Positions 7,498-17,174 of a stretch of 64,000 nucleotides of DNA are shown one piece after another (positions within the stretch are counted from its first letter, which is position 1; every line of letters starts with the position of its first letter). Made by a program: the position numbers and the translations under genes. The notes beneath the pieces are model-generated. The model ran no database searches. It saw only the letters and a list, made by a program, of their open reading frames with translations, and was not told the DNA's origin. The stretch is from Flavobacteriales bacterium. GTDB taxonomy: Bacteria > Bacteroidota > Bacteroidia > Flavobacteriales_F > PHOS-HE28. Where the stretch lies: assembly GCA_016716605.1 (NCBI GenBank), contig JADJWA010000001.1, positions 186,001-250,000 of the forward strand, read 5' to 3'.

Positions 7498-8718
7498 ATG
7501 AACCGCATCCTCACCGCCGCGCTGCTTTCCACCCAATTGCTGGCCCTCCCTGGCCTTGCTCAATGGAACATCATCATCCACCCCGGTTACCAGGCCGTGA
7601 AGAGCGTGACCAGCGGTGGCGGCGCGCTTTATATGGTGGCCTACCCGAGCGGTGTGGTGAAGAGCACTGATGGCGGCAGTGTATGGAACCCGGTGAACTC
7701 CGGCCTTCCCGCAGGCACCGCCGTGCATTCGGTGCATTTCGTGAATGGGGCCCTGCTATGCGGCACCGAGAGCGGCGTCTATCGCAGCACCAATGGCGGC
7801 ACCAGCTGGGTCCTGGCCAACGCCGGGCTGCCGAGTGCCAGCACGAACAACTACGCCAAGAAGTTCTTCCAGTTCGGCACCACGACGCTCGCCATCTACA
7901 GCGCGACCATCGGCAACGGAGGCGGCATCTACCGCAGCACCGATGGCGGGGTGCAATGGTTCAGTGGCAACAATGGGCTTGCCGCGAACATGGTGGTGCA
8001 CCAAGCCGCCCAGGCTGGCAGCCTACTGTACACGGCCACTACAGCGGGGCTGGCCAGCTCGAACAACCTCGCCGTCACCTGGAACCAGATCGCCACGGCC
8101 AACTTCGCGTGCTACGGCGTGCAGGGCACAGCTACGCGCCTGGTGGTGATCAGCGCGCTCGGTTACCGGTACAGCACCAATGGAGGCGGCAGCTGGACCA
8201 ACGCCGCCGGCACCCCGGGCGCTCCCATGGGCGGGGAGTTGATCCTTTACGACGGGAAGTACTGGGCGATCAACACCGCGAGCCCCATGGACGTGCTGCG
8301 CTCCACGGACAACGGTGCGAGCTACAGCGTGTATGAGAGCGGGCTGCAGAATGCGGATGTGATCTCGCAGAACACCTTCCACGCGAGCGGCAACAACCTG
8401 TACCTGGGCTGCTTCAGCAACCTATACAGCCATGCCGGTACCACGCTTGGCCTTGACAACGCTGAAGCCGACCCATTGCCCATTCCCTACCCGTCGCTGT
8501 TCATGGATGGCTTCTCCATCAACCTCGGTGCTGAGCATGCTGGAAGCGCGCTGGTGCTTTTCGATGCCACCGGCCGTGAGGCGCTGCGCCATCAACTGAT
8601 CGCAACTGGGATCCAATGGATCGAACGGGGCGACCTGCGTGCGGGGACCTATCATGCCGCACTCGCTGACCGCGTCACCGGTGAACTCCGTCCGCTCGGC
8701 AAGCTGGTTGCGGAATGA
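7498..8718 (+). CDS. Secreted BNR/sortilin-type beta-propeller protein with T9SS tail
   Basis: This 406-residue exported protein has a signal peptide ending LPGLAQ. It carries several BNR/Asp-box repeats of the sialidase and photosystem-assembly-factor kind: VVKSTDGGSVWNPV, VYRSTNGGTSWVLA, IYRSTDGGVQWFSG, YRYSTNGGGSWTNA and VLRSTDNGASYSVY, about 45-60 residues apart, which predicts a beta-propeller. From about residue 330 a degenerate type A sorting domain follows (ALVLFDATGREALRHQL, LRAGTYHAAL), so export by T9SS to the cell surface is expected. The propeller alone does not indicate enzymatic activity; no sialidase arginine triad is evident to me. Its stop overlaps the pfkA start (ATGA). Confidence 0.75.
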   Translation: MNRILTAALLSTQLLALPGLAQWNIIIHPGYQAVKSVTSGGGALYMVAYPSGVVKSTDGGSVWNPVNSGLPAGTAVHSVHFVNGALLCGTESGVYRSTNGGTSWVLANAGLPSASTNNYAKKFFQFGTTTLAIYSATIGNGGGIYRSTDGGVQWFSGNNGLAANMVVHQAAQAGSLLYTATTAGLASSNNLAVTWNQIATANFACYGVQGTATRLVVISALGYRYSTNGGGSWTNAAGTPGAPMGGELILYDGKYWAINTASPMDVLRSTDNGASYSVYESGLQNADVISQNTFHASGNNLYLGCFSNLYSHAGTTLGLDNAEADPLPIPYPSLFMDGFSINLGAEHAGSALVLFDATGREALRHQLIATGIQWIERGDLRAGTYHAALADRVTGELRPLGKLVAE

Positions 8719-9701
8719 GTCCGGGCCCGGCTATCGGGCACATCGGCGTCTTCACCTCCGGAGGCGATAGCCCTGGCATGAACGCTGCCGTGCGCGCGGT
8801 TGCCCGCGCTGCAGCGAATCATAGCATCCGTTGCACCGGGATCCTGAGCGGCTACGATGGCCTGATCAATGGTCGCTTCATGGAGCTCGGGCCGCGCGCC
8901 GTGAGCAACATCATCCAGCGCGGCGGCACCATGCTCCGATCGGCACGGAGCGAGGAATTCCGCTCTCCCGAAGGCCGTGCGAAGGCGGCCATGCAGCTGC
9001 GCGAGCACGGGATCGATGCACTGGTGGCCATCGGCGGCGACGGCACCTTCACCGGCGCGCGCCTGCTCTTCCAAGAGCATGGCACGCGCATCATCGGGCT
9101 GCCGGGCACCATCGATAACGACCTGTCCGGCACCGACCGCACCATCGGATTCGACACCGCCGTGAACACGGCGGTGGAAGCGATCGACAAGCTGCGCGAC
9201 ACGGCAGCCTCGCACGACAGGCTGTTCTTCGTGGAAGTGATGGGGCGCGATGCGGGTTTCATCGCTCTGGATTGCGCCATTGCGGCCGGAGCCGAGTACG
9301 TGATGCTGCCTGAGGTCCGCCAGCGGATTGAAGAACTGGTGGCCGCGTTGGCGCAGGCCAAACAGAGCAAGAGCAGCAGCATCGTTGTGGTGGCGGAGGG
9401 CGATGAGGAAGGCGGGGCCATCACCATTGCGCGCAAGGTGAAGGAGCAATTGCCCCACTACGACATGCGCGTGACGGTGCTGGGCCATCTGCAGCGAGGC
9501 GGTTCGCCGACCGTTCTCGACCGCGTGCTGGCCAGCCGCTTGGGCGCTGCGGCCGTGGAGCGCTTGATCCAAGGAGCGCACGATGCCATGCTGGGCGAAG
9601 TATGCGGGCAAGTGGTGCTCACCCCCTTCGCCGAAGCCATTGGCAGGCGGAAGGAGCTGCCGGCCGATCTGCTGGCCCTGCTGCCCGTGTTGGCGAGCTG
9701 A
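8715..9701 (+). CDS. pfkA: ATP-dependent 6-phosphofructokinase
   Basis: PfkA phosphorylates fructose 6-phosphate to fructose 1,6-bisphosphate, the committed step of glycolysis. The 328-residue protein has the full set of motifs: GVFTSGGDSPGMNAAVRAV at the nucleotide loop, AIGGDGTFTGA, the catalytic GLPGTIDNDLSGTD, TIGFDTAVNTAVEAIDKL and EVMGRDAGFIAL. The Gly in GGDGT, in place of the Asp of PPi-dependent enzymes, indicates ATP as phosphoryl donor. The start codon overlaps the stop of the secreted BNR protein gene by four bases, so the two are probably translationally coupled, an odd pairing of a glycolytic enzyme with a surface protein. Confidence 0.95.
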   Translation: MSPGPAIGHIGVFTSGGDSPGMNAAVRAVARAAANHSIRCTGILSGYDGLINGRFMELGPRAVSNIIQRGGTMLRSARSEEFRSPEGRAKAAMQLREHGIDALVAIGGDGTFTGARLLFQEHGTRIIGLPGTIDNDLSGTDRTIGFDTAVNTAVEAIDKLRDTAASHDRLFFVEVMGRDAGFIALDCAIAAGAEYVMLPEVRQRIEELVAALAQAKQSKSSSIVVVAEGDEEGGAITIARKVKEQLPHYDMRVTVLGHLQRGGSPTVLDRVLASRLGAAAVERLIQGAHDAMLGEVCGQVVLTPFAEAIGRRKELPADLLALLPVLAS

Positions 9702-9735
9702 GGCGAGGCAACCTGTTCCGTATTGTTCAGGTCGT

Positions 9736-9743
9736 TAAACTTG
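9736..9743 (+). promoter_or_regulatory. Possible -7 promoter element before the repeat adhesin gene (TAAACTTG)
   Basis: TAAACTTG differs from TAnnTTTG at one position and ends 19 bases before the ATG at 9763, within a 61-base gap after pfkA that is locally richer in A and T. No well-spaced -33 element is visible. Confidence 0.35.
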
Positions 9744-9762
9744 GTCTCTCCCAGCAACCGGC

Positions 9763-12700
9763 ATGCGCGCACTGCTCCTCTCCTTCGCTTTCGCTGCAGC
9801 GGCCTATTGCTCAGCGCAGCCTTGCCTGGTCGGTTACACCCTCACCCAATCGCCCTTGCCGGACAACGGCACATACGCCTGCGGCGAGACAGTGACCTTC
9901 TGCTTCACGGTCACCTTCTGGAACTCGACCAATGCCAACTGGTTCCACGGCATCACCGCCTCCTTCGGTCCGGGCTGGGACATGAGCACGCTCACGCCAG
10001 GCCCACCGCCCCCTTCGTGCTCAGGCAATGGCTACTGGGCGTGGTACCCGAGCGTCACCGGCACCGCCGGAACGAACATCGGACCGCAAGGCCCCGGCTT
10101 CTTCTACAACTACAACACACCTGCCGACGGCAACCCCGGCAACAACTTCGGCGACTTCTGCGTGGGCGCGGTGAACTGGCAGTTCTGCTGGACGATCAGT
10201 GTGCTCAGCCCGCCTGCATGCGTGAGCGGAATGAGCCTCAATGCCGGCTTCAACACCCTATCCGATAGCGAGACCGGGTCGTGGGGCAGTGCGGCCTGCG
10301 GCCTCGATCCCGTACCCACGCTTCCTGCAGTGATCCAAGCCTGCGCCGTGGATCCGGGCACCGATGGCACGCTCACGGTTTGCACAAGCTCAATGCCTAG
10401 TGACCTGTTCAGTGCGCTAGGTGGAACCCCTCAAGCAGGCGGCACTTGGACCGATCCGAGCGGCGCCCCGTTCGTCGGGATCCTGGATCCCGCCACAGGC
10501 CTTTCGGGCAATTACACCTACACAGTGAGCTCGAATGCGCCGCCGTGCTCGCAATCGGCCACGGTAGCCGTAACGGTGAACCAGGAACCTAGCGTGGGCA
10601 TCGACGCTACCACTACCGTGTGCGCGAGCGACCCGGCTTTCAACCTCTTCAACTTGCTGGGCGGGGCGCCAACGGCAGGCGGAAGCTGGAGCGGCCCTGC
10701 GGGTGCCGCGACAGGCATCTTCAACCCTGCTGTGGATGCGGCTGGCATCTACACCTATACGGTAATTGGCACTCCGCCGTGCTTGGATGCGAGTGCATCA
10801 GTAACGGTGAATGTGAACCCCTCCCCGACCGCTGGCGTCGGCGGGCCTTTGCTGCTCTGCTCCAACAGCCCGCCGGTTTCGCTGTCCACAGCCTTGATCG
10901 GCGCTGACCCAGGGGGCACATGGACCAACGCCAGCGGCATCGCCGTGAGCGGCACCTACGATCCCGCCGTTGATGCGCCGGGCAACTTCACCTACGCCGT
11001 CGCGGGACTGGCGCCTTGCCCCAACAGCACGGCTATTGTTGCGGTTACGGAGAATCCGCTCCCGGATGCAGGCAGCGATGCAAGCGCGACGCTCTGCGCA
11101 ACCGCTGCGATCACCAATCTGATCGGCCTATTGGCTGGGGCTCCCGATTCCGGCGGCGCCTGGAGCGATCCTGGCGGAGCGGCCATAGGCGGCAGCATCG
11201 ACCCCTCCACCGCGGCCAGCGGCGCGTACACCTACACGGTTGCCGGAATCGCACCTTGCCCGAACGCAGCCTCAACACTGACGATCACCATCAATGCACA
11301 GCCTGATGCGGGCACGAATAGCACCGTGAATCTCTGCACGGCATCGGCGCCGATCGACCTTTTCGCATCGCTTGGCGGAGCGCCGGACGCCGGCGGAAGC
11401 TGGAGCGGACCGAGTGGGCCTTTGGGCAACACCACCTTCACCCCGGGGGTGAGCGCACCTGGCGCTTACACCTATTCCATCATGGCAGCCCCACCGTGCG
11501 TGAATGCCTCGGCCACGGTTACGGTGAACGTGAGCGCGCAACCTTCGGCCGGCGTGAGCGCGCCGCTGGACGTGTGCAGCAGCGGAGGACCCACTGCTTT
11601 GCTACCATCCTTGGGCCCCACCGCCCAACCGGGTGGCACTTGGACGGATCCTTCAGGAGCGATAACCGCAGGCAGCTTCACACCGGGCACTTCGGCCGAT
11701 GGCATCTATACCTACACCATCACCGGCACACCGCCATGCCCGGATGCCATGGCAACCGTTACGGTGACCACCGTGCCTGCGGCGAATCCAGGCGCGGACG
11801 GATCGCTCACGGTCTGCTCTTCCGATGCGCCTTCAGCCTTGTTCAGCGCCCTCGGCGGCATTCCTTCGGCAGGCGGATCCTGGACCGCGCCCGGCGGCGG
11901 CGCCATGAACGGCACCTTGAATCCATCGACCGCAGCAGCCGGCAACTACACGTACTCGCTCCCCGCGAACGGTCCATGCCCGGCAGCTTCAGCAACAGTT
12001 TCAGTCTCCATATCACCAGCGGCGAGCGCAGGAACGAGCGGCAGCCAATCGCTCTGCAGCACCGCGGCGCCTTTCAACCTGATCAACGCGCTTGGCGGCG
12101 CGCCGGCTGCCGGCGGCAGCTGGACCGATCCGAGCGGCGCAGCGCACGGGACAACGTTCAGCACCGCATCCGACGCCCCTGGCGTTTACACCTACACCGT
12201 GACTGGTTCGGCTCCATGCCCATCGGCATCGAGCACCGTGACCATGAGCGTGGTGCAAGCACCCAATGCAGGAACCGGCGTCACCTTATCGATCTGCGCG
12301 AGCGATGCGATCGCTGACCCTTCGGCCTGGCTCGGTGGCAACCCCGATGCTGGAGGCTCATGGACCGCACCCGGCGGTGGGGCCATCAATCAGGTCGATC
12401 CAACCACGGCGGTGAGCGGCACCTATACCTACACGGTGAACGGAACGCCGCCTTGCCCGAATGCCCAGGCCATCATTCAGCTCACGGTCGATCAGCTCCC
12501 GGATGCCGGCACCGATGGGATCCTCAACATCTGCATCAATGGCCCAGCCACGAACCTGTTGCCCTTGCTGGGAGGCGCGCAAGGCGGTGGAAGCTGGATG
12601 GGACCCGGCGGGGCATTCGCCGGTACGTTCACGCCAGGACAGGCCGCGCCCGGCGCCTACACCTATACGGTGAGCGGATCAGGCGCTTGCGCGAATGAGA

Positions 12701-13527
12701 TCGACCAAGGCACCGTTTCGGTCACGGTGAACCCACTGCCGCAGCCTTCGTTCACCGTTGATGTTTCGCGCGGATGCGTTCCGCTGGAGGTGAACTTCAC
12801 CAACACCACGCCCGAACCGCTGATCAGCGCCGGTTGGATCTTTGGCGATGGTGGCGTGGCGAGCACGGTGATGAGCGCCTGGCACCAGTACATTGGTGCC
12901 GGACAGCGCGATGTGACGCTCACGGTGACTGATGTGAACGGCTGCACAGCCAGCATCACCATTGACAATGCCGTGCTCGTCTCCAACGGACCATCGGCCT
13001 CCTTCTATGCGCAACCGATGCGCGTGAGCGTGAACGACCCGAGCACCACGATCTTCCAATCGCCGGAGCCCGGCGCGAGCTATCACTGGACAATCGATGG
13101 CACCGAACTCGACACCATCGGAGATTTCCGCTGGACATTCAACCCGCCCGAAGTGGGCCAACGCGAGATCTGCCTGATCGCGACGGACACCCTGGGCTGC
13201 TCGAATGCGAATTGCCTTCGCGTATTGATCGACGATGACCTGACGATCTGGGTGCCCAATGCCTTCACGCCGAACGACGACGATAAGAACGAGGTTTGGC
13301 GGCCGTCGGTGCTGGGCGTGGAAGAAGGTTGGTACGAGTTAAGGGTCTTCGATCGCTGGGGGCTCGAGGTTTTCAGCACCGATGACCCGGCGACCGGCTG
13401 GGATGGCACCCTGCACAATGCGGGCGAGAAGCTGCCGCAGGACGTGTATGTCTGGGTGCTGAAGGCCAAGGATCAATTCACGCCCGAGAAGGCCGATCTG
13501 ATCGGCACCGTGACCTTGGTGCGCTGA
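9763..13527 (+). CDS. Giant repeat adhesin, T9SS type B (gliding-motility-associated C-terminus)
   Basis: This 1254-residue secreted protein has the signal peptide MRALLLSFAFAAAAYCSAQ. A roughly 180-residue N-terminal domain with several Cys follows (FCFTVTFWNSTNANWFHGI, VGAVNWQFCWTISV). About residues 198-994 hold ten tandem copies of an ~80-residue beta-sandwich repeat, each with an early Cys, a GG(S/T)W core, a GxYTYTV strand and a late Cys in a PPC-like motif. A PKD domain follows at about 995-1085 (WIFGDGGVASTV, TLTVTDVNGC), then another Ig-like segment. The C-terminal 90 residues (IWVPNAFTPNDDDKNEVW, ELRVFDRWGLEVF, GWDGTLHN) form the CHU_C/type B sorting domain, so it should be exported by T9SS and displayed or released. 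Adhesion is inferred; no enzymatic domain is visible. Confidence 0.85.
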   Translation: MRALLLSFAFAAAAYCSAQPCLVGYTLTQSPLPDNGTYACGETVTFCFTVTFWNSTNANWFHGITASFGPGWDMSTLTPGPPPPSCSGNGYWAWYPSVTGTAGTNIGPQGPGFFYNYNTPADGNPGNNFGDFCVGAVNWQFCWTISVLSPPACVSGMSLNAGFNTLSDSETGSWGSAACGLDPVPTLPAVIQACAVDPGTDGTLTVCTSSMPSDLFSALGGTPQAGGTWTDPSGAPFVGILDPATGLSGNYTYTVSSNAPPCSQSATVAVTVNQEPSVGIDATTTVCASDPAFNLFNLLGGAPTAGGSWSGPAGAATGIFNPAVDAAGIYTYTVIGTPPCLDASASVTVNVNPSPTAGVGGPLLLCSNSPPVSLSTALIGADPGGTWTNASGIAVSGTYDPAVDAPGNFTYAVAGLAPCPNSTAIVAVTENPLPDAGSDASATLCATAAITNLIGLLAGAPDSGGAWSDPGGAAIGGSIDPSTAASGAYTYTVAGIAPCPNAASTLTITINAQPDAGTNSTVNLCTASAPIDLFASLGGAPDAGGSWSGPSGPLGNTTFTPGVSAPGAYTYSIMAAPPCVNASATVTVNVSAQPSAGVSAPLDVCSSGGPTALLPSLGPTAQPGGTWTDPSGAITAGSFTPGTSADGIYTYTITGTPPCPDAMATVTVTTVPAANPGADGSLTVCSSDAPSALFSALGGIPSAGGSWTAPGGGAMNGTLNPSTAAAGNYTYSLPANGPCPAASATVSVSISPAASAGTSGSQSLCSTAAPFNLINALGGAPAAGGSWTDPSGAAHGTTFSTASDAPGVYTYTVTGSAPCPSASSTVTMSVVQAPNAGTGVTLSICASDAIADPSAWLGGNPDAGGSWTAPGGGAINQVDPTTAVSGTYTYTVNGTPPCPNAQAIIQLTVDQLPDAGTDGILNICINGPATNLLPLLGGAQGGGSWMGPGGAFAGTFTPGQAAPGAYTYTVSGSGACANEIDQGTVSVTVNPLPQPSFTVDVSRGCVPLEVNFTNTTPEPLISAGWIFGDGGVASTVMSAWHQYIGAGQRDVTLTVTDVNGCTASITIDNAVLVSNGPSASFYAQPMRVSVNDPSTTIFQSPEPGASYHWTIDGTELDTIGDFRWTFNPPEVGQREICLIATDTLGCSNANCLRVLIDDDLTIWVPNAFTPNDDDKNEVWRPSVLGVEEGWYELRVFDRWGLEVFSTDDPATGWDGTLHNAGEKLPQDVYVWVLKAKDQFTPEKADLIGTVTLVR
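10357..12747 (+). repeat. Ten tandem ~240-bp coding repeats (Ig-like units)
   Basis: Ten consecutive units of about 80 codons lie inside the adhesin gene. Each contains a start like AGTxGxxxxC, a GGxW motif, an YTYTV strand and a PPCPxA motif. Copies are divergent in DNA but clearly homologous in protein. Two half-conserved Cys per unit suggest one disulfide per domain. Confidence 0.85.
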
Positions 13528-13532
13528 AACGG

Positions 13533-13556
13533 AAAAGCCCCGGCATTCACCGAGGC
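13533..13556 (-). terminator. Hairpin terminator between convergent cargo genes
   Basis: Read on the minus strand, a 7-bp stem GCCTCGG/CCGGGGC (one mismatch) with a six-base loop is followed by TTTT. It lies in the 51-base gap between two convergent genes and suits rho-independent termination of the minus-strand gene; a weaker T-rich stretch may serve the other direction. Confidence 0.5.
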
Positions 13557-13578
13557 CCTTCCTTCCAACATCGGTTCA

Positions 13579-16500
13579 TCAGTGCCTGACGAACCTGGCG
13601 TGCGCAAGCGGTCTGCCTTCCGCATCGTGCGCAACGATCGTGTAGATTCCCGGGGCGAGCGCATCGATCAAGAGGGATTCCAGCCAGGAGCTCTCGATCA
13701 CGAGCGCGCCGGTCGCGCTTCGCACGCTCAGCGCGCGCACCCCGGCCGTGCTGCAACTCAAGCGGATGGCACCGCCGCGCGCCGGGTTCGGGATGACCTG
13801 TAGGCCATGGGCGGTATTGCTGTCGCTGAATCCCGTGCTGAAGTCGCAGGCATCGCCCGTTCCATTTCCATCAGCGTCGGCCTGATCGGGGTTGAAGGAC
13901 ATCACGCAGTTGTCGCAGAGGTCGCCGACGCCGTCTCCATCCAGGTCGGATTGATCCGGATTGAAGGCCGCCGGGCAATTGTCGTCGCAATCGAGCACTC
14001 CATCAGCGTCGGCATCGGGATTCGGAACCATTCCGGTGGCACCTCCTGCGCATTGGCCGCAGGCATCGATGAAGGCCGATCCGTTCGGTGTGCCCGCGCA
14101 ATCGATCACCACCTGCTCTCCGATGCAGAAGCACTGCGCGCTCCAGGCATCGTTCACGGTGAGCGGGTTCGCATCGTTGCAGGGCGTGCCGGGCAAGGCG
14201 CTGCCGCCGGGGGTTCCCAGGCAATCGATCAGTTGCCCGATGCACTCGCAGTCGGCATTCCATAGGTCGTTGCCCGTTGCGGCATCGTTGTCGTTACAGG
14301 GTGTTCCGGGCAATGCTGTCCCATTGGGGGCACCCAGGCAGTCAACGTTCACGGGCATACCCGCACATTGGCAATTGCCGCCGATCGCATCGTTGATCGT
14401 GTTCGCATCGCCATCGTCGCACGCTGCGCCGGGCTCCGGATTCCCGCAGCCGCAATTCCCAGGCGCGACCTTCATGGGGTCATTCGGACAGGCATCGCCA
14501 CTGCTGGGGACGAATCCATTGGGCTGCGAGCAGGCTTGCTGCGAGGTGGCGGGATCGCCTGCGCCATCGCCATCGGCGTCGGCGTACCACATGGCGGCTG
14601 CCGTGATGGTGATGCCTGCCGTGGTGCTGAACGCCGCGCAGCCTCCGCTGGCCGCAACGGTGTAGGTGACCGTGTATGTGCCGCCCGAGCTGCTGCCTGC
14701 CGCGATGGCGCCTGTGCCGCTATTGATGCTGAGGCCCGCTGGAGCGGCCGAGTAGCTGCCGCCGCTTGTGCCCGTTCGTATGACGCTGATGCTGCCCTCC
14801 GCGGTGCAGATCGGTACTGCGCCATACGTGATGGTTGCGCTCGGCGCTGCATTCACAACCACCGGAATGCTCTCTTGCGTGCTGGCGCATCCATTGCTCA
14901 CGGTCACCGTGTAGGTTCCTGCGGCTGCGGTCGAAACCGTAGTGATCGCCGGGTTCTGCGCGCTCGCGCTGAAGTTGTTGGGGCCGGTCCAGTCATAGCT
15001 CAGCGTGCCGGAGCCGCTCGCTGAAAGCGAGAGCGTGAGCGTGGATCCCTCGCAAACCGGGCCGTTGCTGGTCAGGCTCGCAATGGCGGGCGCCGCAGTC
15101 GCTACACCCGTACACTGGCAACCAGCGCTCCACGCATCGTTGATGGTGCAAGGGTCGTTGTCATTGCAGGGCGTGCCGGGGAGCGCTGAGCCACCAGGAT
15201 TGCCGAGGCAATCAGGAGCGGGCGCGCCTGCCGCTGTTCCGATCGCGCCGAGCGAGAGGTTGTAGTAGCTGCCGCTGGCGCCCGATTCGAGCTTCACCGC
15301 GCGCACCATGTAATCGCGCCCGGCAACGAAAGGGATCGCGGGGTTCGAATAGCTGCTCCCAGCGACCGGGCTCATGGTCAGGGGCGTGACGCTGCCATCG
15401 GAATTGAACTCATACACATGGTAGCCCGCGATCCCGGGCTCCGTGCTCGGCACCCATGCGAAGGCTGCCGCGCCAGCATAGTTGCTGATGGTGAGGTCCT
15501 GCGGCGGGGCCACCATCTTCATGCGCAGGGTGGGATCGCCCATGAGGCCCAGGTGCACCTTGCCGATGGACCCCTGCCACCCATCGTGGATCGGGGCATA
15601 GAGGCCCGTGTTGTTCATGGTGGCCCATGCGCTGTAGCCGATGTTCTCGCCCAGGCCCATGTGATGGAAGTACCAGCCCGGAATGGCCGACCACACATTG
15701 GTGAGCGCCTGTCCGCTGCCGAGCGCAGCGCGCAGGAAGTTGTTCTTGTTGTCCCAATCGCCGAAGTAGCTGCCGAAGGACATATTGAAGGCACCGCTCA
15801 TGCTGGTGGCTGCGTAATCATGCACGGTGCCCACGTTGCCCGCTCCATGGTAGGTGAGCACGCCGTCGTAGGTCTCCTGGCCGCCGCCGCCACTGGCATA
15901 GGTCCAGAGGTAGCTGTTGTTGTTCACGAGCATGTAAAAGGGCGTGCCCGATTGGTTGGCCGTGGTGACGTTCGATGCGCCGACCAGCGGTCCCATGGCG
16001 CGCCAGCCTGATGCGGCCAGCGGATTGCTCACCCATTGGATGTTATCGAACATGATTCCACGCGCTTGCGGGGACCAGGCCTTCACCTTGAATCCGTGCG
16101 CCTTGTTCAGGTAGTTGCGCATCAGCTCAACGTAGGATTGGCTGAACGCGGGCAGGTCAAAGAGGTCCACGCGTCCCACTTGCAGCTCCACCTCATTGGG
16201 GAAATTGTTCTGATCGAATTTCCCGTCGCCGGGGATGTTGCGATTGGCGGGCCGCTGCGCCCCGTTGTTGTTCACGCTGTTGTCCGTCCACGTGCCGTTC
16301 ACCTCAGCGTAAAAGCCATCGCATGGCCATGCGCCACTGTGCTCGTTGTGGCCATCGGGAGCCTGGTTGCCTGAGTAGGGCACGGGCACATGGCCCACGA
16401 TGTACACGGCCTTCACATTCGAGGGATCTGCGTTGTAATGGCCGGCCACGATGCTGCGCACGCTGCTCACCGTTGCCGTAGGCGACACATCATTGCGCAG

Positions 16501-16959
16501 CACGCCCCAGCCATCGGCCCGCAGGTCCTGTTCCAGCTGGCCCAGTTCCGTGCTCAGGGCAGAGGCGATCGTGTTATCGACGAGGAGCACCACCTTGCCG
16601 CGATGGTGCACCGGCGGCACCTCGATGCCGGCGCAGATGTACCCATTCCCGGTCACGCCATTGTTCACGCGCACGATCCGGTACTCGTAGGCCGTGCCCA
16701 GTGCAACGGAGTTATCCTGCCAGCTCAGGTCCGATGCCGCAGGCGTGGCGATGGCGCTGCCCCAATTCGTCGCGGACTTCAGCTTACGGTAAATGGTGAT
16801 GCTCGCGGTGCTCGGGATCGTTGGCCACGATAACGTGATGCGCGGTGGTGCCGATTGCACCGTTGCGCTCACTTGCACGGCGGCCCGCTGCGAGCTGGTT
16901 TGCGCCAGCATGGAGCCGGCGACCACGACAAGGATGATTGAGAATGATGCACGGATCAT
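13579..16959 (-). CDS. T9SS type A cargo with degenerate C25-like domain and Cys/Asp repeats
   Basis: This secreted protein of about 1126 residues has a signal peptide ending AGSMLAQ; I chose ATG 16959 because it gives a compact signal, and an ATG at 16986 is also possible. Domains in order: a fibronectin III-like segment (30-125); a gingipain (C25)-like caspase fold (about 125-490) with VKAYIVGHVPVP-type strands, TYHGAGN, SFGSYFGDWD and LMGDPTLRM; a second FnIII (500-575); Ig-like domains; three full 39-residue Cys/Asp repeats; thrombospondin type 3-like Asp repeats (DADGVLDCDDNCPAAFNPDQ); and a type A sorting domain (VIPNPARGG). The His of the C25 dyad may be present (TYHG), but no Cys occurs where the nucleophile is expected, so proteolysis is doubtful. 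It is paralogous to the next gene. Confidence 0.8.
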   Translation of the reverse strand: MIRASFSIILVVVAGSMLAQTSSQRAAVQVSATVQSAPPRITLSWPTIPSTASITIYRKLKSATNWGSAIATPAASDLSWQDNSVALGTAYEYRIVRVNNGVTGNGYICAGIEVPPVHHRGKVVLLVDNTIASALSTELGQLEQDLRADGWGVLRNDVSPTATVSSVRSIVAGHYNADPSNVKAVYIVGHVPVPYSGNQAPDGHNEHSGAWPCDGFYAEVNGTWTDNSVNNNGAQRPANRNIPGDGKFDQNNFPNEVELQVGRVDLFDLPAFSQSYVELMRNYLNKAHGFKVKAWSPQARGIMFDNIQWVSNPLAASGWRAMGPLVGASNVTTANQSGTPFYMLVNNNSYLWTYASGGGGQETYDGVLTYHGAGNVGTVHDYAATSMSGAFNMSFGSYFGDWDNKNNFLRAALGSGQALTNVWSAIPGWYFHHMGLGENIGYSAWATMNNTGLYAPIHDGWQGSIGKVHLGLMGDPTLRMKMVAPPQDLTISNYAGAAAFAWVPSTEPGIAGYHVYEFNSDGSVTPLTMSPVAGSSYSNPAIPFVAGRDYMVRAVKLESGASGSYYNLSLGAIGTAAGAPAPDCLGNPGGSALPGTPCNDNDPCTINDAWSAGCQCTGVATAAPAIASLTSNGPVCEGSTLTLSLSASGSGTLSYDWTGPNNFSASAQNPAITTVSTAAAGTYTVTVSNGCASTQESIPVVVNAAPSATITYGAVPICTAEGSISVIRTGTSGGSYSAAPAGLSINSGTGAIAAGSSSGGTYTVTYTVAASGGCAAFSTTAGITITAAAMWYADADGDGAGDPATSQQACSQPNGFVPSSGDACPNDPMKVAPGNCGCGNPEPGAACDDGDANTINDAIGGNCQCAGMPVNVDCLGAPNGTALPGTPCNDNDAATGNDLWNADCECIGQLIDCLGTPGGSALPGTPCNDANPLTVNDAWSAQCFCIGEQVVIDCAGTPNGSAFIDACGQCAGGATGMVPNPDADADGVLDCDDNCPAAFNPDQSDLDGDGVGDLCDNCVMSFNPDQADADGNGTGDACDFSTGFSDSNTAHGLQVIPNPARGGAIRLSCSTAGVRALSVRSATGALVIESSWLESLLIDALAPGIYTIVAHDAEGRPLAHARFVRH

Positions 16960-17157
16960 GGCACGCTGATGTTGGGTGGGCCGCATCACGCTCCCTTGAC
17001 TGAGCTGGATCACAAGCGAGGCAGCGCAAGGGATCCGGGGGCATGAGACGAACCGCGGCCTTTTACAGGATCGGATGACGTGCGGTTACAGGCAGGAGAT
17101 CCCGGAAGCGACAACCGGGCGAAGCCGTGCGAAGAGGCTTGATCAGAATGAGGACGG

Positions 17158-17174
17158 GATCCAGCCGCTGGATC
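17158..17174 (-). terminator. Perfect inverted repeat at the 3' end of the 1873-residue cargo gene
   Basis: GATCCAG-CCG-CTGGATC is a perfect 7-bp stem that overlaps the stop codon of the minus-strand gene. There is no T-run after it, so it may be a transcript-stabilising or rho-assisted hairpin rather than a classic terminator. Confidence 0.3.
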
